NCBI RefSeq assembly: GCF_937616625.2
Contig: NC_065576.1
Span: forward strand, 9,798,501 to 9,862,500
Direction: 5' to 3'
DNA from: Mercurialis annua
Taxonomy: Eukaryota; Streptophyta; Magnoliopsida; Malpighiales; Euphorbiaceae
Length of the DNA stretch: 64,000 bases
The position numbers and the translations under genes were made by a program. Shown here one piece after another: positions 59,079 through 64,000 of this stretch (positions within the stretch are counted from its first letter, which is position 1; each line of letters starts with the position of its first letter). Below the pieces are notes generated by a model that ran no database searches, was not told the DNA's origin, and saw only the letters and a list, made by a program, of their open reading frames with translations.

Positions 59079-59957
59079 CATTAATTAATTAGACGTGTTT
59101 AACATGTTTCTTAGTTGTATTTGCTAGATAAATCTTTAATATATAATTTGTACATGATAAATATATCATTAATACGTATCATAGGTATATAATTTAGGCC
59201 CCCCTTTTGGAAAAATTCCAATTGTCAATTAGAATTCATTTATAAATGAATTTTATATGAAAATCATTTACAAATGAATTACACCGATTGGAATGAAAGA
59301 ATATTTAGAATTGATTTGAATTTTATATATTTATTTTTGAAATGAATTCTAAAATTTGTTTCTTTATATAAATTTGTTCCCATAACCTTATAAACATTTT
59401 ATTAAAAATATCTTAAAAATACAAATGGTCATTATAATTTTTTTATAATATAAACTTATTGTATACAAATATTTAAAATTCATAATATCAAAATCACTAA
59501 TATTATGGTTAATATAAAAAAAATTATATTGATTTTTAAAAGTTAAAAATAAAAATATATATGAATAAAAGATGGAAATGGAAATTTAATAAAAAAAAAG
59601 AAAAAAATTAGTAATAAAAATAAAAAGTGAAAGAAAATAAAAAATTATTGTCTAACCCCAACTCAAGACAAACAGACCTGAACGGGCCGCTCGGATATCC
59701 AAGCCCACAAACACGACTAGTTGGAAGAAGGAGGAAGCAGTTATAAATCTGAATTGACAATTAACTTACCTAGCTCTGCTATTAATTCTCAGCAGATATA
59801 TAGTCCCATTTCGCATATGAAGAATACATATATAACTCTGATATGTTACATTATTTTTCTGTATATAAGAATTTATTAAAGAATAAAGAATAATGAATTA
59901 GAAATCATAACGATACATCAAAGTCTCTAATAAATCAAAAGGAGTTGATGATGCATC
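59079..59957. other. 3' flank of the NEN4-like gene
   Basis: AT-rich with inverted AATTCATTTATAAATGAATT-type palindromes near 59230-59280. The 3' UTR of the minus-strand gene probably lies at the upper end. No gene seen. Confidence 0.35.
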
Positions 59958-62314
59958 TCATCTTAGCAGTGAATGAGAATGCTTCAGTATCTTGTTTAGG
60001 GTTTTCGTCTCTTGAGCCTTGCACAACAAACTTCTCACTCCTAATTCTGTTACCTGTTCCATTAATTATTGGTTATTCATAATCATATTATATTATATAT
60101 TGGATTTAATGTTTTAAAAATACTAATTTTTTTGAAAGTTAGGTCAATTTTTAACAAACCGTTCTAAATCATTTCATTTAACTCGTTTTAAGATATGATG
60201 TTTCTTTTATAGCTATTTTAATAGCCGGTTTATTGCGTCAATGACCGTCAATAATATTTACAAAAAACCGGTTTATTTTCAAAGATGACTATGAAAAAAA
60301 CATGATATCTCAAAACGAGTTAAGTTAGATGAATTTAAAAGGTTTGATTAGAATTAAGTTGACCCGTAGAAATTTGATATTTTTAAGATGGTAAGCCTAT
60401 ATTTTATGGGCATAATGTAAATATTATGACTAATAGATATAAAAATAAATCAAATTTTTAAATTTTCTTGTAGATCTCTCTCTAATATAAAAAAATTAAG
60501 TTTGAAAACTTAGTCCAATTTAATACATTGTTTAACCGGCATGCTATATTAAAAAGTTGTTTTTGTTTCAGTTACGTGTAAAACTAAAAAATAATTAAAA
60601 ACATGTTTATATAGAAAATAGTTTAAAATTTATAAATTATTTTGTATTATGTTTTTTCTACATAAAAATTGTAAGATACATATCAAATACCTTGAAGATA
60701 CATCGCTAATATATTTCCGATACATCTTTGATAACGAACAAAAATAAATATAGATGATGACTGATGAGTAAAACAATATTGAAACAAAATTTATTTTTAA
60801 AACTTGTCGATTTTTGGCTCTTTTATTATATCCCTTTAAAAAAAATTAGTCCATCACTAAATAAAAAATACTAAAAATGCATGTCCAATTGAATAGTTAA
60901 TGAGATCATTAGAGTGAATTATCATTGATCTCTTAAACTGAATTAAAATTGCAAGAAATTAATATTTATTGGTTGGATTAATAAAAAGTTGAAAAGAACT
61001 AGAATTTTTTTATACGATTAGAATTAAATATTATTTAGAATGAAAAATAATTAAATGGATAGAAAATAAAAGAAGAACCTTTCCAAAACTTGGTCTTGCA
61101 TAAGGAAGGGGTCTTTGGTATGCAAGGGGAGTTGCTGGAGGAGATTTGCGATTGCATGTTTCTTCTCTGCTTATCACTTTGGCGTTGCTTCTACTTCGTG
61201 TTGTAATTGTTGAACAAGAGTTTTTCCAATTTTCATTCGACAAACTTGGAATATTTGATTCCTTAATTCACCGTATAATTAAGAGTTAATATCATAAAAA
61301 TTCACCGACTTTATATATTTTTTTATTTTAATCACACCGTATTGTATATTTTTATTTTATAATTTAACAATGAATTGATATGTAATTTTGATAATGTATG
61401 AGTAAAAGGCCATTTTAGTGATTCGGAGTCAAATAACATTTTTAATTAGTTAAGTACAATATTTTCTATTTTTGAGTTTAAACCAATCAAAGACAAAATT
61501 GAGTAATTATATTCTCTAAACTTGTTCAAATTAACCAATGAGCAATAGCTCAAATTGTATAAGCGCTAAGCAGTAAACGGCTAGATCGTGGGTTCAATTC
61601 CTCCCACAAGCGCTCCCCCATTCTCAAATTATCAAAAAAAATTGTTCAAATTATATAATTCTATTCTTATTTGATTTAAAATAATAATAACAGCTTTAAT
61701 TGATCAAAATAGATGAGAATGAGTTAATTGATTCCAATTGCAAATTTAAAAACCGAATTGACCTTTGCTTAATTATATTTAGGCTTGAGAATTTTTACCA
61801 AAAACAAAACTGTGGCGCAGTGCTTCAAAACCTCCAAATTCATACGGACATCTTCAAGACTCCTGTTTTATGCAAGTTAAAATCCATCAAATTACTTAAA
61901 CTAATGATTTTTAGCTTAGATGTACAATATATATCACATGTCTTTCATATATATGTGTGTATACCTGTGCTTTTGCTGCCCAAGTCCAAAGTAATCAGCC
62001 AAAGTTGCCATCTAAATATAAAAATACTTTCATTCATAATTAATATATTGGAATTGAAAATCATCAATAGGTAAAAAAAATTAATAATATCTAAAGTCAT
62101 GGTAGAATTCACAAGTACATATTATGAACCAAAAGTTATGTATGCTTGGTCCATTATTTTGTAATTTGTGTATACTATTTTCAAGTATCATTAAAAAGAT
62201 GGAAAGTCTAATTAATAAAAATAAAATATAGTTTAGTCTCCATGTTAATTTTTTATGAAAATATTAGTCCACAATTAGATAAAAATTCCAAAAAAATTGA
62301 AAAAATATCTATTC

Positions 62315-62366
<52 letters not shown>

Positions 62367-63446
62367 AAACATTAATTAGTTTATCATAAAAAAAAAAAAC
62401 TTAAAATACTGAAAGTTAATCCATCTTTATCAATAAAACATTGATCTTTTAATTTGTTGTTTGGATATAATTTACACAAAAGTATATTATTACTCCTACA
62501 AATTGTCATGATTATTTATTCATGGTATATTTATCAATTTGATCACACTTATTCTTGTGGACTGGATATGTTTATTCATTTTCCCAAATCATTAATAAGA
62601 CATCATATAATTATGAATATGTTATTTCTAAAAAGAGAATATGAAATGCCTATCCTAAATCCTAATTTGAATTCAAAAAATTGTCTAGGCCGAGTGTTTA
62701 TGCAAATATTTTCACGTACACAAATAAATTTATAACCAGAAATCCAAACGATTCAATTTTATCAAAGCCAAACTCATTCTAGGTTAATTAAATTTTATTT
62801 TTCTTACTCCTTTACAAATATTATGCATTTAGATAGTTTCTTAACTACTAATTTTATATAGATATCCTTCTTTTAAGACGCCGTCGTTTCATGCCAATTA
62901 AAACGACGGGATTTTCTGTAATTTCGTTTATAAAAGGATCATTTGATCAATGTCTCATGCATGCGTGACATAGAAACATAAATATGTATTGCATACCTTG
63001 AGATTACCAGCTCTTCGACCAAACTTCTGACCCAAAACCCCTAACGAATCGATCATACCAACAGGCACCGGTGGATCCCTACCGATCTCTGCAAATGCTT
63101 CCTTAATACGAACACAATCAAATCTTCGGATATTATGTCCTGCCCATATTCTTCCATTCAAAATCCCAAAGATTTTGTCAGCAACTTGCTCGAATTCGGG
63201 GGCATCAGCAACAGCTTTTCGAGTTATCCCGTCTGTTCGACCAGATCGTAATGCGACCACAGACAAGTCTTTAGGTCTTATAAGAGTTGTGTAGCTTTCT
63301 AGCTCGACAAGTTTTCTCGGACAAACGATGATTGCACCGAATTCTAATACCCGAAACCTTCCTCCTGAAGATTTATTGTTCGGTACTGTCGTTTCCAAGT
63401 CGAAGAATACGATCTCTGTCGAAGGAAAAAACTCAGAATTTTCCAT
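59958..63446 (-). CDS. NEN4-like DEDDh exonuclease, 5 exons, 279 aa
   Basis: Exons on the minus strand: 63446-62997, 62011-61965, 61862-61799, 61261-61079, 60053-59958; all introns are GT-AG, all phases agree, and the TGA is at 59960-59958. Residues 10-175 are a DnaQ/RNase T-like exonuclease domain: motif I FFDLETT (D and E bind the catalytic metals), motif II AGHNIRRFD, motif III HRSLEDVRMN (the H and D of DEDDh, encoded across exons 2-3). The short C-terminus ending KHSHSLLR is as I recall the NEN4 branch; NEN1-3 are longer. In Arabidopsis, NEN proteins act downstream of NAC45/86 to degrade the nucleus in developing sieve elements, so the same role is inferred. All catalytic residues are present. 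Intron 4 holds a MITE. Confidence 0.93.
60116..60386. mobile_element. Foldback MITE in intron 4 of the NEN4-like gene
   Basis: The left arm (AAAAATACTAATTTTTTTGAAAG..GTCAA..AACTCGTTTTAAGATATGATG) faces the right arm (CATGATATCTCAAAACGAGTTAAG..TTGACCCGTAGAAATTTGATATTTTT). The centre has ACCGGTTTA on both sides of a short loop. No certain target duplication. Confidence 0.65.
61282..61400. repeat. MITE family M-D, partial copy in intron 3 of the NEN4-like gene
   Basis: AAGAGTTAATATCATAAAAATTCACCGACTTTA followed by TTTTATTTTAATCACACC matches the left arm of 58774-59078. The remainder is lost. The gene's acceptor at 61262-61263 lies just outside. Confidence 0.5.
61534..61641 (+). mobile_element. 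Short tRNA-derived SINE, family S1 copy 3, in intron 3 of the NEN4-like gene
   Basis: Head with A box AATAGCTCAAATTGTATAAG and B box GGGTTCAATTCC, body CTCCCACAAGCGCTCCCCC, and a short A tail. A perfect 12-bp duplication TTGTTCAAATTA flanks it (61522-61533 and 61642-61653). It lies opposite to the gene's direction. Confidence 0.85.
62319..62362. repeat. (AT)22 microsatellite in intron 1 of the NEN4-like gene
   Basis: Uninterrupted alternating AT, about 44 bp. Confidence 0.95.
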
Positions 63447-64000
63447 TTTTTAGGTATTTTTTGTTGGGTTTCGGTTTGAATTTCGGATTCTGAGTTTGTT
63501 TTTTTGATTCTGCTCATCGTTGCAATGATATAAATGGCGAGGAAGGGTGAAGGGAAGGGTTAATGGAGAGAATTCTTGTGACAAGAGTTTGATTGTCTTG
63601 TAGTTCAAGTCAAGAGATTTATTAGGTTTTTGTTTAGGGCATTACTTTATAGGTTAGCTTCTTGGGATGTCTTATCAAAAGCATATCCAGCAGACAAGAA
63701 TATGTTGCTGAAACAATTAATGATAAAAATAGTTAGTGTTTTAAAAACCGAACCAGTAGCCAAAGCGATCTGTGGCCACCCGTTCAAGGTTCAATAAGTT
63801 AACTAAAAATATATTTATACAATATATGTATTTAGTATTGTACATTTAAGAATAATTCTACATATTTTAAATTTAAAGGTAAATGTAATTCTAACAAGCA
63901 AATAGATTGAAAAACTAGCAAATAGAACACATTTAAATACTAAAAAGAATGTACTGTTTAACCAGTTCAATAGTTTTCGATTTTTGCGATAATTTCTAGT
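63447..64000 (-). promoter_or_regulatory. 5' UTR and promoter region of the NEN4-like gene
   Basis: On the minus strand a TATA-like ATTTATAT sits at 63536-63529, about 85 bp before the ATG at 63446. Beyond it the sequence becomes AT-rich with no second gene up to the window edge. Confidence 0.45.

Noticed and set aside
61700..62074. 124-aa plus-strand frame
   Set aside because: It runs antisense through exons 2 and 3 of the NEN4-like gene, whose splice sites and protein match are clear.
1..64000. CRISPR arrays, bacterial operons, riboswitches or viral genomes
   Set aside because: No regularly spaced repeats, ribosome-binding-site-led gene clusters or viral genes were seen; all features fit a plant nuclear region.

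Overview
The window looks like nuclear DNA from a eudicot plant. The host genes are AT-rich, most with GT-AG introns, and belong to land-plant families: a group-2 sulfate transporter, a NEN-type DEDDh exonuclease and a small type-III J protein. Most of the remaining sequence is plant transposable elements. No bacterial, organellar, CRISPR or operon-like structure was seen. The species cannot be named from the sequence; the sulfate transporter fits a rosid, but that is a guess.

Layout. 1-15 kb: a J-domain gene (1564-2067, +), then small elements: foldback MITEs, a complete 651-bp TRIM (4558-5208), a short Helitron-like element (6106-6666), tRNA-derived SINEs, two MULE-type MITEs with exact 9-bp target duplications, and decayed Ty3/gypsy pieces (10.3-13.2 kb). 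15-24 kb: a possible small gene (15290-15484), then a SINE split by an apparently intact hAT transposon (16988-21551), a decayed Ty1/copia stretch and a second gypsy leader fragment. 24.1-41.5 kb: a full-length L1-type LINE on the minus strand, whose ORF1 is split by a 10,156-bp LTR element (29506-39661) that has near-identical 2,835-bp LTRs but no gag or pol (LARD-like). 42.5-45.35 kb: the 5' part of a MuDR-type transposase gene and one terminal inverted repeat. 47.3-54.1 kb: a 12-exon sulfate transporter gene (+, 659 aa) whose introns hold several MITEs and a SINE. 54.1-59.9 kb: AT-rich intergenic DNA with MITEs. 59.96-63.45 kb: a 5-exon NEN4-like exonuclease gene (-, 279 aa).

The host genes do not form an obvious pathway. 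The transporter moves sulfate, typically in vascular tissue. NEN proteins act in nuclear breakdown during sieve-element maturation, so a shared vascular theme is possible but may be chance. The clearest history is in the mobile elements: hAT into SINE, LARD into LINE, and MITE into gypsy LTR. For the first two, target duplications allow the empty site to be inferred to the base or within one base. I found no convincing new molecular system; the most notable items are the non-coding LARD-like element, the ATGA-coupled LINE ORFs and a MULE whose end matches a MITE in the sulfate transporter gene.
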